Source: an uncultured Litoreibacter sp. (GTDB lineage: Bacteria > Pseudomonadota > Alphaproteobacteria > Rhodobacterales > Rhodobacteraceae). From it: DNA of 64,000 nucleotides. The translations under genes and the position numbers were made by a program. The notes beneath the pieces are model-generated. The model did not search any database, was not told the DNA's origin, and was given only the letters and a program-made list of their open reading frames with translations. Below are positions 54,419-63,566 of this stretch, piece by piece (position 1 is the first letter of the stretch; the number at the start of each line of letters is the position of its first letter). Where the stretch lies: NCBI RefSeq assembly GCF_947501785.1, contig NZ_CANMXB010000001.1, forward strand, positions 744,001 to 808,000, read 5' to 3'.

Positions 54419-55432
54419 TTAGCTGCCTTTGGCTTCTGCGAGCGTTTTGACCACGAGGTCATACAGCTCTTGGCCCGGCAGGCCTTGGGCTTCCATATCC
54501 GCAATCCACGCCTCACGGGCAGGCTCGGCGGCTTTGGCGCGGAACTCGTCGATCACGGCGGGGTCAATCTCAACCTTCTTGACGCCTTTCTCTTCCAGCA
54601 CGCTATCCCATTTCTGCAAAAGCTCGGCGTAGTTGGCCAGATAGTGGTCCAGCGCCTCGTCGATGGAGCTGTCCAGCGCTTCGCGTTCCGCGTCGCTCAG
54701 GGCTTCATAGGCGTCAATGTTCACCACAACTGGGCAGTTCACGGTGCCGGGGTTCAGGTTGGCGGTCCACCAGTCAGCCTGGTTAATCGTGCCAAAGGAC
54801 AGGTGCGCGTGCTGCGCAAAGGCCACCGTATCCACGACGCCAGATTCCATCGCCTGGTAGGCTTCCGTGGCGGTCACAGATGTTGGCACTGCGCCAACGG
54901 CTTCAAACGCTTTGCCAAGACCGCCGGTCGCGCGGACCCGCATGCCTTCCATGTCGGCCAAGGTCATCCGAGGATCGCCCGTGCCCACAAGGTTGTATTG
55001 CGGCATCGGCGAGGTCATCAGCAGCTTCGCGTTCCACTGCGCCATTTCTTCCGTGGCGGCGGGGTGGGCGTAGACCGCCTTGGAGACAGCGACTTCCTGC
55101 TCCAGATTTTCAACGCCAAGGAACGGCAGTTCTAGCACGGTGACCACGCGGTTCTTGTCGCGGTGGTAGCCCGCGCAGAATTGTGCCATCTCAAACGCGC
55201 CAATGGAGATACCATCAAGGTTCTCACGGTTCTTGGACAGGCCGCCATAAGAGATGTTCATCGTGAACTCGCCGCCGGTCTTCTCAGACACCAACTCGGC
55301 CAGTTTCTCAACATGCTCGGTAAACGCGCGGCGCTTGCCCCAGACCGAGACGTTCCATTCGGTCGCCGCAGCCTCGCTGACAAACGCGACGCTCAACGCC
55401 ATACCGCAAGCGGTGGTCAAAAATTTATTCAT
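54419..55432 (-). CDS. TRAP transporter substrate-binding protein (DctP family)
   Basis: 337 residues from the ATG at 55432, preceded by GGGAGG at 6 nt; a second ATG is adjacent at 55435 (3 nt from the ribosome site). A signal peptide (MNKFLTTACGMALSVAFVSEAAA) exports it. The DctP fold is seen in WNVSVWGKRRAFTEHVEKLAELV, DLEGMRVRATGG-like ADMEGMRVRATGGLGKAFEAVGAVPTSV (with the conserved Arg that binds carboxylates) and EAYQAMESGVVDTVAF. It binds a carboxylate-type solute for DctQM. First gene of the operon. Confidence 0.9.
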   Translation of the reverse strand: MNKFLTTACGMALSVAFVSEAAATEWNVSVWGKRRAFTEHVEKLAELVSEKTGGEFTMNISYGGLSKNRENLDGISIGAFEMAQFCAGYHRDKNRVVTVLELPFLGVENLEQEVAVSKAVYAHPAATEEMAQWNAKLLMTSPMPQYNLVGTGDPRMTLADMEGMRVRATGGLGKAFEAVGAVPTSVTATEAYQAMESGVVDTVAFAQHAHLSFGTINQADWWTANLNPGTVNCPVVVNIDAYEALSDAEREALDSSIDEALDHYLANYAELLQKWDSVLEEKGVKKVEIDPAVIDEFRAKAAEPAREAWIADMEAQGLPGQELYDLVVKTLAEAKGS

Positions 55433-55687
55433 CATAGTCCTCCCAGACATGCGCCACGTCATCGGCGCTTCATGGCCCAAAGTCTTCCCACAGTGGCGAC
55501 CCAACGCAACAGCGCAAAATTCTTTTTTCCGAAAAACCTGCTAAGTCATTGAAAAATATAAACCTCGGCTTGGGCGCACCGCACGGACGCTGCCGGAATG
55601 TGCGTAAATTCGCACAAGGCCCTGCGTTGTCACGCAACCGGCGCCGTGCCACCATCCCCTCAGCCCCACAACAAGGAAGCGCCGCCC

Positions 55688-56443
55688 ATGTCTCTAACTG
55701 TCCATCAATTCGCCTACAATTCCGACAATTACGGCCAGCTGATCCACGACGCGGCGACCGGCAGGACGGCTTGCATCGACGCCGGGGATGCCGCCGAAGC
55801 GCTCGGCGCTGCCACCAAGGCAGACCTAAACATCACGGACATCTGGATAACCCATCACCATTGGGACCATACAGACGGGCTGGCGGAGCTGAAACAAAAG
55901 ACCGGGGCCACGGCCATGGGCCCAGACGGCATCAATGGCGTGGACCAAATCCTGAAGGGTGGCGACAGCTTCGATTTCGCTGGCCACCAGGTCGAGGTCA
56001 TTCACACACCCGGCCACACGCTCGACATGCTGAACTACCATATTGCGGACGAAAAGCTGCTGTTCCCGGGTGACACGCTCTTTCCCATGGGCTGCGGGCG
56101 TCTGTTTGAAGGTGACGGCCCGATGATGTGGGCCTCTATGCAAAAGCTGGTGGCCCTGCCGGACGACACCACCGTCTATTGCGCCCATGAATATACCGCC
56201 ACCAACGCGGCCTTTGCCAACAGTGTCGACCCCGCAAACCCGACGCTGAACGCGCAGGCCGAGCGGGTGGCGCTCATGCGGGCGGCGGGCGAGGCGACAT
56301 CGCCCACGACCATAGGGGTCGAGCTGAAAACCAATCCGTTCCTGCGCCCCCATGACAACGGCATCCGCGCCCAGCTCAACATGCGCGACGCGACCGATGC
56401 CGAGGTCTTCACAGAAATACGCGCTCGAAAAGATCGCTTCTAA
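55688..56443 (+). CDS. gloB: Hydroxyacylglutathione hydrolase (glyoxalase II)
   Basis: 251 residues from the ATG at 55688 (GCGCCGCCCATG); an earlier in-frame start has no ribosome site. Metallo-beta-lactamase fold: THHHWDHTDG (metal ligands) near residue 56, PGHT near residue 110, GDTLFPMGCGRLFEG near residue 127, CAHEYT near residue 160 and a C-terminal glutathione-binding domain with ELKTNPFLR. It hydrolyses S-lactoylglutathione to D-lactate in methylglyoxal detoxification. A palindrome TGTGCG-TAAATT-CGCACA (55599-55616) sits 72 bp upstream. Confidence 0.92.
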   Translation: MSLTVHQFAYNSDNYGQLIHDAATGRTACIDAGDAAEALGAATKADLNITDIWITHHHWDHTDGLAELKQKTGATAMGPDGINGVDQILKGGDSFDFAGHQVEVIHTPGHTLDMLNYHIADEKLLFPGDTLFPMGCGRLFEGDGPMMWASMQKLVALPDDTTVYCAHEYTATNAAFANSVDPANPTLNAQAERVALMRAAGEATSPTTIGVELKTNPFLRPHDNGIRAQLNMRDATDAEVFTEIRARKDRF

Positions 56444-56512
56444 CGCCTTGCAAACCCCACGATTTCGCGCTCATACTCCCGCAATCACCTAAAAACCTGG
56501 GAGTAATTTCTG

Positions 56513-58090
56513 ATGAAAAGCCTTACCGCTATTGCGGTCGTGTTGATGGCAACCACAACGCTATCCGCCTCCGCTGAAACCATCCGCTGGGCCCGCGCGG
56601 GCGACGCGCTGACGCTCGACCCGCATGCCCAAAACGAAGGTCCAACCTCCGCTTTGGCGCACCAGATCATGGAGCCGCTGGTGATGCGCGACATGGAAGG
56701 CACCATCGTGCCGGCCTTGGCGACTGAGTGGAATCCATCCGAGGAAAACCCCAATGTCTGGGTGTTCAAGCTACGCGAAGGCGTGTCCTTCCATGATGGC
56801 TCTGCGTTCACCGCAGAAGACGTGGTCTTCTCGCTCAACCGCGCCATGACCGAAGACAGCGACTACAAGGAATTGCTGGCCTCCGTCAAAGAAGTGCGTG
56901 CCGATGGCGACTACACCGTCGAGATCGAGACCGGTGGCCCGAACCCGATCATGCCCAACAACCTGACCAACATGTTCATCATGGACAAAACCTGGGCGGA
57001 GGCGAATAACGCCGTCAAAGTCCAGGATTACGAGGGCGGCGAGGACACGTTTGCAGCCAAGAACGCCAATGGCACCGGGCCCTATAAGCTGGTCTCTCGC
57101 GAGCCTGATGTGAAAACCGTGCTGGCAATGAATGAAAACTACTGGGGCAAGGACGAATTCCCGATGCAGGTCACCGGCATCGAATATACGCCCATCCAGA
57201 ACGCGGCGACGCGGGTCGCAGCTTTGCTGTCAGGCGAGGTTGACTTCATCCAGGACGTCCCGGTGCAGGACCTTGAGCGCGTGGCAGGTCAGGACGGCCT
57301 CGACGTGCGCACCGCGCCGCAAAACCGGGTCATCTTCTTTGGGATGAACATGGGCGACGCTGATCTTGAGAATGACGATGTCGACGGCAAAAACCCATTT
57401 GCGGATGTACGTGTGCGCCGCGCGATGAACATGGCGATCAACCGCGACGCCATCAAACAGGTGGTCATGCGCGGCCAATCGGTGCCTGCGGGCATGATCG
57501 CGCCGCCTTTCGTGAATGGCTGGAACACTGAGATGGACGGCTCGTCCACCACCGATGTCGAAGGCGCAAAGGCGCTTTTGGCTGAGGCAGGTTACGGCGA
57601 CGGCTTCTCGATCCAGCTGGATTGCCCCAATGACCGCTACATCAACGACGAAGGCATCTGCCAGGCCGCAGTTGGTATGTTCGCCCAAATCGGTGTGACG
57701 GTGAACCTCGACGCCAAACCCAAGGCGCAGCACTTCCCGCTTCTCAGCAACTACGAAACGGATTTCTACATGCTCGGCTGGGGCGTCCCGACCTACGACT
57801 CGGAGTATATCTTCAACTTCCTGGTCCATGGGCGCGACGAGAAATACGGCTCGTGGAACGCGGTGCGCTATAACAACCCTGATCTGAACGCCAAGATCCA
57901 GGCATTGGCGTCCAACACTGATCTCGAGGCGCGTAATGCGTCGATCAACGAGATCTGGCAAGTCGTCCAAGACGAGGCGCTCTACATCCCGATCCACCAC
58001 CAGGTGCTGAATTGGGGCATGGCTTCAAAAGTCGGCACCATCGTGGCGCCGGATGACACCGCGAAGTTCAAATACTTTACCCTGAACTAA
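56513..58090 (+). CDS. Family-5 ABC solute-binding protein (copy 1 of a paralogous pair)
   Basis: 525 residues, signal peptide MKSLTAIAVVLMATTTLSASA. SBP_bac_5 landmarks: ETIRWARAGDALTLDPHAQ, FKLREGVSFHDGSAFTAEDVVFSLNRA, PIQNAATRVAALLSGEVDFI and RVRRAMNMAINRDAIKQVVM. Its closest relative in the window is the protein at 59692 (same ETxRWA start and layout). It would bind a peptide, glycan or nickel-type ligand for a Dpp-like permease. A strong terminator follows. Confidence 0.9.
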   Translation: MKSLTAIAVVLMATTTLSASAETIRWARAGDALTLDPHAQNEGPTSALAHQIMEPLVMRDMEGTIVPALATEWNPSEENPNVWVFKLREGVSFHDGSAFTAEDVVFSLNRAMTEDSDYKELLASVKEVRADGDYTVEIETGGPNPIMPNNLTNMFIMDKTWAEANNAVKVQDYEGGEDTFAAKNANGTGPYKLVSREPDVKTVLAMNENYWGKDEFPMQVTGIEYTPIQNAATRVAALLSGEVDFIQDVPVQDLERVAGQDGLDVRTAPQNRVIFFGMNMGDADLENDDVDGKNPFADVRVRRAMNMAINRDAIKQVVMRGQSVPAGMIAPPFVNGWNTEMDGSSTTDVEGAKALLAEAGYGDGFSIQLDCPNDRYINDEGICQAAVGMFAQIGVTVNLDAKPKAQHFPLLSNYETDFYMLGWGVPTYDSEYIFNFLVHGRDEKYGSWNAVRYNNPDLNAKIQALASNTDLEARNASINEIWQVVQDEALYIPIHHQVLNWGMASKVGTIVAPDDTAKFKYFTLN

Positions 58091-58112
58091 GCGCGCCAAA
58101 AAACGCGACAAG

Positions 58113-58143
58113 AAGGGCCGCAGCGTCACCCGCTGCGGCCCTT
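58113..58143 (+). terminator. Intrinsic terminator after the first family-5 binding protein
   Basis: AAGGGCCGCAGCG, 5-nt loop, CGCTGCGGCCCTT, a perfect 13-bp stem with a short T tail, 23 bp past the stop codon. Confidence 0.75.
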
Positions 58144-58185
58144 TCCATGTTCATAAATATCCCGGGGCTTGGGGCAGGGCCCCAA
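58141..58185 (-). repeat. Dispersed 3'-end element, long form, copy after the TPR gene
   Basis: Minus strand: stem TTGGGGC-CCT-GCCCCAA (58185-58169), then GCCCCGGGATATTTATGAAC and ATGGAAAG. It lies 47 bp past the TPR gene stop on the same strand. It has the same design as 61284-61340: a GC stem with a 3-nt loop, a C-rich spacer, then GGRTATTT. Confidence 0.6.
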
Positions 58186-58231
58186 ATCTGCGCGATAGCG
58201 CAAAAACATCATGCGCGGCGCAGCCGCTCCT

Positions 58232-59509
58232 TTACGAAAGCGCGGCCAAAGGTGGGTTGTCTGCCAAGACGGGCCTGCGCATCCGCAACATCCGCTCCGC
58301 CTCTTCGCGCCGCCCCAGCTTCAACAACACATTGAGATATGTCAGCTCCAACAGGTCGCGCTGCGCGCGGCTGCCGCCAATGCGTGCGTGATCTGCCATA
58401 ACGGGTGTCAGCTCTTGCAACGCTAACTGCCAGTTTCCGGCAACGATGGCTTTCCAGCCGCGCGCAACCGGGGCCACAAGATCGCCCGCATAGCCATTCG
58501 TGGCCCCCGCAATGGCGGCCAGTTGGTCCGCGTCCCCAGCCATGGCGTGGCATAGCGCGGCATGCATGTCGGCAAAGCTTTGACCGGGCTTTGCAAAGGC
58601 TTTCGCGGCATATTTGCTCAGAACGCTCCAGCGTTCGGGCGCGACTGCGACCCCGGCCAACTCAGCGCGCCAATACAGCGCCGCCGTGTCGGTCAGCACA
58701 TTGATCGGCAGGCTCTGCGAAGCGTCTGGCGCAATTGCGTCATCTACCATCTGCCACATCAGATCAATCTGGCCGGTGTGCAACGCCCACAGCGCTGCGT
58801 GCCAGCTCAGGTGCCCGTGCAAGATGCCGCGCCGGTCATAGCCCTTCATCCAGTCTGTCAGGTAGGTCAGCCCGGCCACGGTCTCGCCAATCTCATACTG
58901 CGCATGGGCTTTGAAATGGGACCCGTTGGCGTTGTTGGGGTTCAGGGCCAACGACCGCTCCATCAAGGCGAGGGCAGGGCCGGGTTGGCCGGTCTCGCAC
59001 ATCGACAGGGAATGCATGCTCATCATCCACCAGTCATCGCCGTAATGGGGCAATAGCCACGCCGTGTAGGCCAGCAAGTCGGCCTCGCGGCCCGGTTCGC
59101 CGGAAAAGCCGATCAGCCCAAACACATTGGTGCAGACCTGCGCCACCAGCGCGTCACGCGGTGTATCGGTGACATGCGACCGGATCGCGTCGCGCGCTTC
59201 AACGGGACGGCCCTGCAGCAGGGTGTCAAAGATATCAATGCTGCGCCGTTCCCTGTCGGCGCATCCTGATTTCAGCGTTTGCGCCGTCGCAATCGCCGCC
59301 TTTGCGCTGGCCATGTCGCCTTCATACATGATTGCCCGCGCCAACCCGACATGGCCCAGCGCAAAACCGGGATCTGCTTTAACAGCAGTCTCAAACGCCT
59401 GTCGCGCGCCGTAGGTCGCGGCCAGCACATGATCCACGCCCACATCATAGGCATCCCGCGCCGCATCTGAGCCGGTTGTCAGCCCGTTTCCGTATCTGTC
59501 TTGAAGCAC
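58232..59509 (-). CDS. Tetratricopeptide-repeat protein of unknown role
   Basis: About 425 residues. Start placed at GTG 59509 because related proteins begin near LQDRYGNGLTT and an AGGTG site lies just upstream; a GTG at 59569 is an alternative that adds 20 residues without a ribosome site. TPR-like helical pairs run through ARQAFETAVKADPGFALGHVGLARA, ALALMERSLALNPNNANGSHFKAHAQYEIGET and later helices, and there is no signal peptide. It is transcribed against two paralogous solute-binding genes, from between them. A binding or scaffolding role is likely; a catalytic motif is not visible. Confidence 0.75.
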   Translation of the reverse strand: MLQDRYGNGLTTGSDAARDAYDVGVDHVLAATYGARQAFETAVKADPGFALGHVGLARAIMYEGDMASAKAAIATAQTLKSGCADRERRSIDIFDTLLQGRPVEARDAIRSHVTDTPRDALVAQVCTNVFGLIGFSGEPGREADLLAYTAWLLPHYGDDWWMMSMHSLSMCETGQPGPALALMERSLALNPNNANGSHFKAHAQYEIGETVAGLTYLTDWMKGYDRRGILHGHLSWHAALWALHTGQIDLMWQMVDDAIAPDASQSLPINVLTDTAALYWRAELAGVAVAPERWSVLSKYAAKAFAKPGQSFADMHAALCHAMAGDADQLAAIAGATNGYAGDLVAPVARGWKAIVAGNWQLALQELTPVMADHARIGGSRAQRDLLELTYLNVLLKLGRREEAERMLRMRRPVLADNPPLAALS

Positions 59510-59691
59510 CTGGCACCTGTCACTGCAATTGTCGGTCCCGCCAACGTCGCACAGAGCCCGCCGCAGCACAAATTTCGAAACCGCATCACAATTTTCGCGC
59601 AGACTTGTGTACCGGTGCGTTGCGAGGCACAGTCACACAGGTTTCAGGCGGGTTGCGACCCGCCACCTGCTGCTCTTGAAAGGACATATTC

Positions 59692-61251
59692 ATGCGTTTG
59701 ACCCTCACCGCGCTCAGCCTGATCATGGCGACCAGCGCCTCCGCCGAAACGTTCCGTTGGGCCGGCACAACCGACCCGCAAACCATGGACCCGCATGCGG
59801 TCAACTCTGCGCCTGTTCTGGGGTTCCTGAACAATGTCTATGAGGGCCTCGTGCGCCGCGGCAAGGATATGGCTATCGAGCCTGCGCTTGCCACCAGCTG
59901 GGAGCCAATCGGCGAAGGAGAAGGCTGGCGCTTCACGCTGCGCCAGGGCGTCAAGTTCCACAATGGTGCGGATTTCAACGCCGAAGATGTGATGTTCTCC
60001 TACGAGCGCGCCTCGTCCGAACAATCCGACACCGCCAGCTGGTTCGCGCCGGTCTCCGAGGTAAAGGTGGTGGACGACTACACGATCGACATCATGACCA
60101 CGGCGCCCAATCCGATCTTCCCTGACAGCATCGCCAACTGGATGATCATGGACAGCGGCTGGGCCGCTGATAACGGCGCTGAACGTCCTGCCAAGGACGC
60201 GGAAAATCACGCGACGCTGAACACCAATGGCACCGCCGCCTTCCAGCTGGTCGAACGCCAACCGGGCCTGAAAACCGTGCTGGAACCCTTTGACGGCTGG
60301 TGGGGCGAGGCGCAGCATAACGTGACCCGCGCCGAGTTCACCCCGATCCAAAACCCTGCGACGGCCGTGGCAGCCTTGCTGTCGGGTGACGTTGACATGA
60401 TCAACCCGGTGCCCATTCAAGACGCCGAACGGATGGCCGCAGCCGGTAATGTGAACGTCATCAAAGGCATCGAGGCCCGTGTCATCATGCTGGGCTTCCC
60501 GCATCAGGCCGATGCGCTGAAATACACAGCCGACGCCGGCAAACCGAACCCGTTCAAGGATGTGAAGGTCCGCGAGGCAGTCGCCAAGGCGGTGAACGTG
60601 CCGGCCATCTTGCAAACCATCATGCGCGGCAACGCCGAACCGGCCTCCCAACTGGTCAGCCCGGCCATGCGCGGATATTCCGAAGCGCTCGCAGCGCGTC
60701 CGGCCTTTGACATCGACGGTGCAAAAGCGCTGTTGGCGGAAGCGGGCTATGCGGACGGGTTCTCCTTCGGGTTGAAATGCCCCAATGACCGCTACCTCAA
60801 TGACGAGGCGGTCTGTCAGGCTGTTACCGGCATGCTGGCCCAAATTGGCTTGACGGCTGAGCTGGACGCGATGCCCGTGCAAAACTACTGGCCAGAGCTG
60901 CGCGAGGACAATTACGACATGTACTTGCTGGGCTGGTCGCCGGGCACATTCGACGCCGAGCACCCGATCCGCTTCCTGGCCTCAACGCCAAATGCGGAGA
61001 AGAAGCTTGGTTCGTGGAACTTTGGTGACTTCTCCAACGCCCGCGTCGACGAGCTGCTGCCCTTGATGCAGTCCGAAGTCGATGACACCAAGCGTCAGGC
61101 CTATATCGACGAGGCCACGAAGATCATCCAGGACGAGCATGCTTACGTGCCGATGTATATCCAGCCGCTGGTCTGGGGGACGGGTGCCAATATCGAGCTG
61201 ACGCAACGCCCGGACAATTTCTTCATCCTGCGTTGGGTGACCGTGAACTAA
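59692..61251 (+). CDS. Family-5 ABC solute-binding protein (copy 2 of a paralogous pair)
   Basis: 519 residues with signal peptide MRLTLTALSLIMATSASA. SBP_bac_5 features: ETFRWAGTTDPQTMDPHAVN, FTLRQGVKFHNGADFNAEDVMFSYERA, PIQNPATAVAALLSGDVDMI and KVREAVAKAVNVPAILQTIM. The mRNA leader contains a GGCGGGT-TGCG-ACCCGCC hairpin (59647-59664) just before the ribosome site. It is a diverged duplicate of the gene at 56513, and no permease genes follow directly. A hairpin-plus-repeat element follows its stop. Confidence 0.9.
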   Translation: MRLTLTALSLIMATSASAETFRWAGTTDPQTMDPHAVNSAPVLGFLNNVYEGLVRRGKDMAIEPALATSWEPIGEGEGWRFTLRQGVKFHNGADFNAEDVMFSYERASSEQSDTASWFAPVSEVKVVDDYTIDIMTTAPNPIFPDSIANWMIMDSGWAADNGAERPAKDAENHATLNTNGTAAFQLVERQPGLKTVLEPFDGWWGEAQHNVTRAEFTPIQNPATAVAALLSGDVDMINPVPIQDAERMAAAGNVNVIKGIEARVIMLGFPHQADALKYTADAGKPNPFKDVKVREAVAKAVNVPAILQTIMRGNAEPASQLVSPAMRGYSEALAARPAFDIDGAKALLAEAGYADGFSFGLKCPNDRYLNDEAVCQAVTGMLAQIGLTAELDAMPVQNYWPELREDNYDMYLLGWSPGTFDAEHPIRFLASTPNAEKKLGSWNFGDFSNARVDELLPLMQSEVDDTKRQAYIDEATKIIQDEHAYVPMYIQPLVWGTGANIELTQRPDNFFILRWVTVN

Positions 61252-61283
61252 CAGGTTTTGCGCCGCCTGACGGCGTCGCTACG

Positions 61284-61340
61284 CTGGGGAGGCTCTGCCT
61301 CCCCAGACCCCTCCGAGGTATTTTTGAAACAATGATGGGG
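61284..61340 (+). repeat. Dispersed 3'-end element, long form, copy after second family-5 binding protein
   Basis: Stem CTGGGGAGGC-TCT-GCCTCCCCAG (61284-61306), then ACCCCTCCGAGGTATTTTTG and AAACAATGATGGGG. It lies 32 bp past the stop codon on the same strand. It probably also ends transcription, although the T run is 17 nt past the stem. Confidence 0.6.
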
Positions 61341-61343
61341 AGA

Positions 61344-62510
61344 TTAACCCCACATGATTTCATAGAGCTTCACAATTTCAGCCCCCGTGGGAACGCGGGG
61401 GTTGTTTTGCGGAGAGCCGGAGGCGAGCGCTTGTTTGGCCATCAGCAACAGCATGTCTGCATCCGCTTTGTGGCCCAGCGAGGACGGTGTTGGCACGGCC
61501 AAGTCGGCATTGAGCCGGCGCAGCGCTTCGACCAGTCTGGCACAGGCGGCGGTATCGCTATCGGTGTCCGAGGCCACTCCCATGACACGCGCGCAGGTGG
61601 CATATCGTTCACACGCGCCATCCACCGAGAATGCGGTGACCGCCGGCAGCAGCATTGCGTTGGACAACCCATGCGCCACGTGAAAATGCGCCCCGATGGG
61701 CCGGCTCATGCCATGCACCAACGCGACAGAGGCATTGGAGAACGCCATGCCCGCCTGTGACGCCGCCTGCATCAGCGCCTCACGCGCAACCTGGTCTTCG
61801 GGGTCGGCATAGGCCCGGCGCACATGATCCGCGATCAGCGGCATCGCCTGCAGCGCGAAGCCGTCCGTATAGGGGAAGGCGCGGCGCGACACATAAGCCT
61901 CGATCGCGTGGGTGAGGCTGTCCACGGCGGTATCGGCCGTGATCCGCGCGGGCAGGGTGGTCGTGAAGGTCCAATCAATCAGCGCCGCTGTCGCCACACA
62001 GGCCAACCCCGACAAGTTGTATTTCTCGGGGTTTTCAGTGTCGGTGATCACGCACCAGCGGGTCATTTCGGACCCGGTGCCGCCCGTGGTGGGGATGGCG
62101 ATAACCGGCAGCCCGCAGCGGTCAATCTGGGCCGGTGCTTTGTAGTCGCGCACATGGCCCGGGTTCACGGCCATGAAAGACACCGCCTTGGCCGTGTCAA
62201 TCGGGGACCCGCCACCAAAGCCGATGATGCAATCGTAATTGCCCGCCCCAACTGCGCGCAGCCCGGCATCGACGCAAGCGTCGGTCGGGTCGGGGGTCAC
62301 CTCGTCAAATAGACCCCAAGGCAGGCCTGCGGCCTCCAGCACATCTGTGATGCGTGCCAGATGACCAAGTGCCACCAGGCCTTTATCAGTGACAATGAGA
62401 GGGCTCGACAACCCCAACTGGGCCAGCACGTCGGCCAATTCCAATGCAGCGCCTGCGCCAATGCGGATGATACGTGGGCTTTGCACGCGGCCAACTGTAG
62501 TCTCTGTCAT
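61344..62510 (-). CDS. Iron-containing alcohol dehydrogenase
   Basis: 388 residues. The NAD-binding GGGSPIDTAKAVSFMA near residue 100 and the iron-binding region DSLTHAIEAYVS near 200 with HGMSRPIGAHFHVAHG near 270 are the Fe-ADH signatures. Substrates may be short alcohols, lactaldehyde or a sugar-derived aldehyde. It is minus-strand, its start 38 bp from the DUF4259/Imm26-like gene stop, likely the same transcript. Confidence 0.88.
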   Translation of the reverse strand: MTETTVGRVQSPRIIRIGAGAALELADVLAQLGLSSPLIVTDKGLVALGHLARITDVLEAAGLPWGLFDEVTPDPTDACVDAGLRAVGAGNYDCIIGFGGGSPIDTAKAVSFMAVNPGHVRDYKAPAQIDRCGLPVIAIPTTGGTGSEMTRWCVITDTENPEKYNLSGLACVATAALIDWTFTTTLPARITADTAVDSLTHAIEAYVSRRAFPYTDGFALQAMPLIADHVRRAYADPEDQVAREALMQAASQAGMAFSNASVALVHGMSRPIGAHFHVAHGLSNAMLLPAVTAFSVDGACERYATCARVMGVASDTDSDTAACARLVEALRRLNADLAVPTPSSLGHKADADMLLLMAKQALASGSPQNNPRVPTGAEIVKLYEIMWG

Positions 62511-62547
62511 TCCAAAACCCTGCGGCAGTCGCCGGTGGCAGGCAAGC

Positions 62548-63509
62548 CTAAACGGCGCGCCAGGCCTTCACAAACCGGTCCAGCCGGTCATCCGGCCCGC
62601 CCCAGACATGGCCGCGCGACATGGGCGACAAGGGCCCGAAATTCATCCAAAGCGGGTAGGGCGGCCCGTCATGGCGCGACAACGGGGCGTGCACGGATTG
62701 GCCAAAGACGCGGGTCAGCGCCTCGATATTGACGTCCACGACCCCGATGCGGCGGGGGTTGACCGTGTCGAGCGCGCCCTGATCCCATGCCATCCAGCCG
62801 CCCACCGGCTGAAACCGCTGCGTTTCCAGATCACAATGACACACCAGCCGCGCGCGCAGGCAGTCGGAGATGGAGGGGCGCTCCGCGTTGAAGAGCGCGA
62901 GCGGGACTATGAAATAGCGCGGCTCGGTATCGAAAAACACCCGCGCTGTTGCCACGCAGACGAAAGCGTTGCGCCCGTCTGCCTTGAAGCGCAGCGCCGG
63001 CTGCGGGAATTCGGCGGCCTGGTCGGTGTAGCGCGGGTTGCCGGCCATCGTGTCGTAGCTGAACACGTCGCCGGCTTGCATCAAATACGGTTCGGGCCGC
63101 AGTTTTGGGACGCGGCGCACCCGCTTGGCGGGCTCCGCCCATTTCGTTTGCAGCCGCTTGAGGACACGGGCGCGGTCTTTCAGATCGGCCTCACCCGGTG
63201 TCATGGCGCGGCGCAGCTTGAGATCGGTCCCCTTGTCGATCAACGCATTGGCGCGTTTGAAGGTGGGCTCATGTTCCAACCCGTATTGGTGCAGCAGATC
63301 GGCCATGGCCAGCCAGAAGGCCGACGCCTCCGCGCTTTTGGGGCGGTTTTCCACGTCGTATCGTTCAGCCAATCGCTTGATGGTCTTGTCGAGCGAGCTG
63401 GACACCGCCATCCAGTCCCCGAAATCCTCCTTCAGAGTGGCGGCGTAGCGGTTTTGATACAGCCCGTTGCCCCAGTCATTTCCCCAACCGCCGAGTTGCG
63501 CACCCATGA
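62548..63509 (-). CDS. DUF4259/Imm26-like protein
   Basis: 320 residues from the ATG at 63509, the first start that gives the tryptophan-rich MGAQLGGWGNDWGNGLY; upstream in-frame codons pass through a terminator-like hairpin. The N-terminal part (about 1-150) follows the DUF4259 plan: MG..WG near the start, SAFWLAMADLLHQYGLE, NALIDKGTDLKLRR and RARVLKRLQTKWAEPAKRVRR. The C-terminal part begins MQAGDVFSYDTM, as in immunity protein 26 domains, then beta strands. This resembles a two-domain form seen in actinobacterial immunity-like proteins. No toxin gene adjoins it. Assignment is by pattern reading only. Confidence 0.6.
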
Positions 63510-63534
63510 TCGTTTCTCTCAACCTCAAAAAGGC

Positions 63535-63566
63535 CGCAGGCTGCTCCCTCAAGCAGGCTGCGGCGT
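63535..63566 (-). terminator. Terminator-like hairpin in the leader of the DUF4259/Imm26-like gene
   Basis: GCCGCAGGCTGCT (63535-63547) pairs with AGCAGGCTGCGGC (63554-63566), 12 of 13 positions, 6-nt loop. On the minus strand it is followed by TTTTT, about 20 nt before the start codon at 63509. It could be a leader attenuator or the end of an unseen RNA. Confidence 0.5.

Noticed and set aside
55599-55616. Palindrome TGTGCG-TAAATT-CGCACA between the TRAP operon and gloB
   Set aside because: Short (6-bp arms) and without an adjacent regulator. Noted in the gloB entry only.
59644-60963. 439-codon open frame on the minus strand
   Set aside because: It is a mirror of the family-5 binding-protein gene, with biased composition and no ribosome site or motif.
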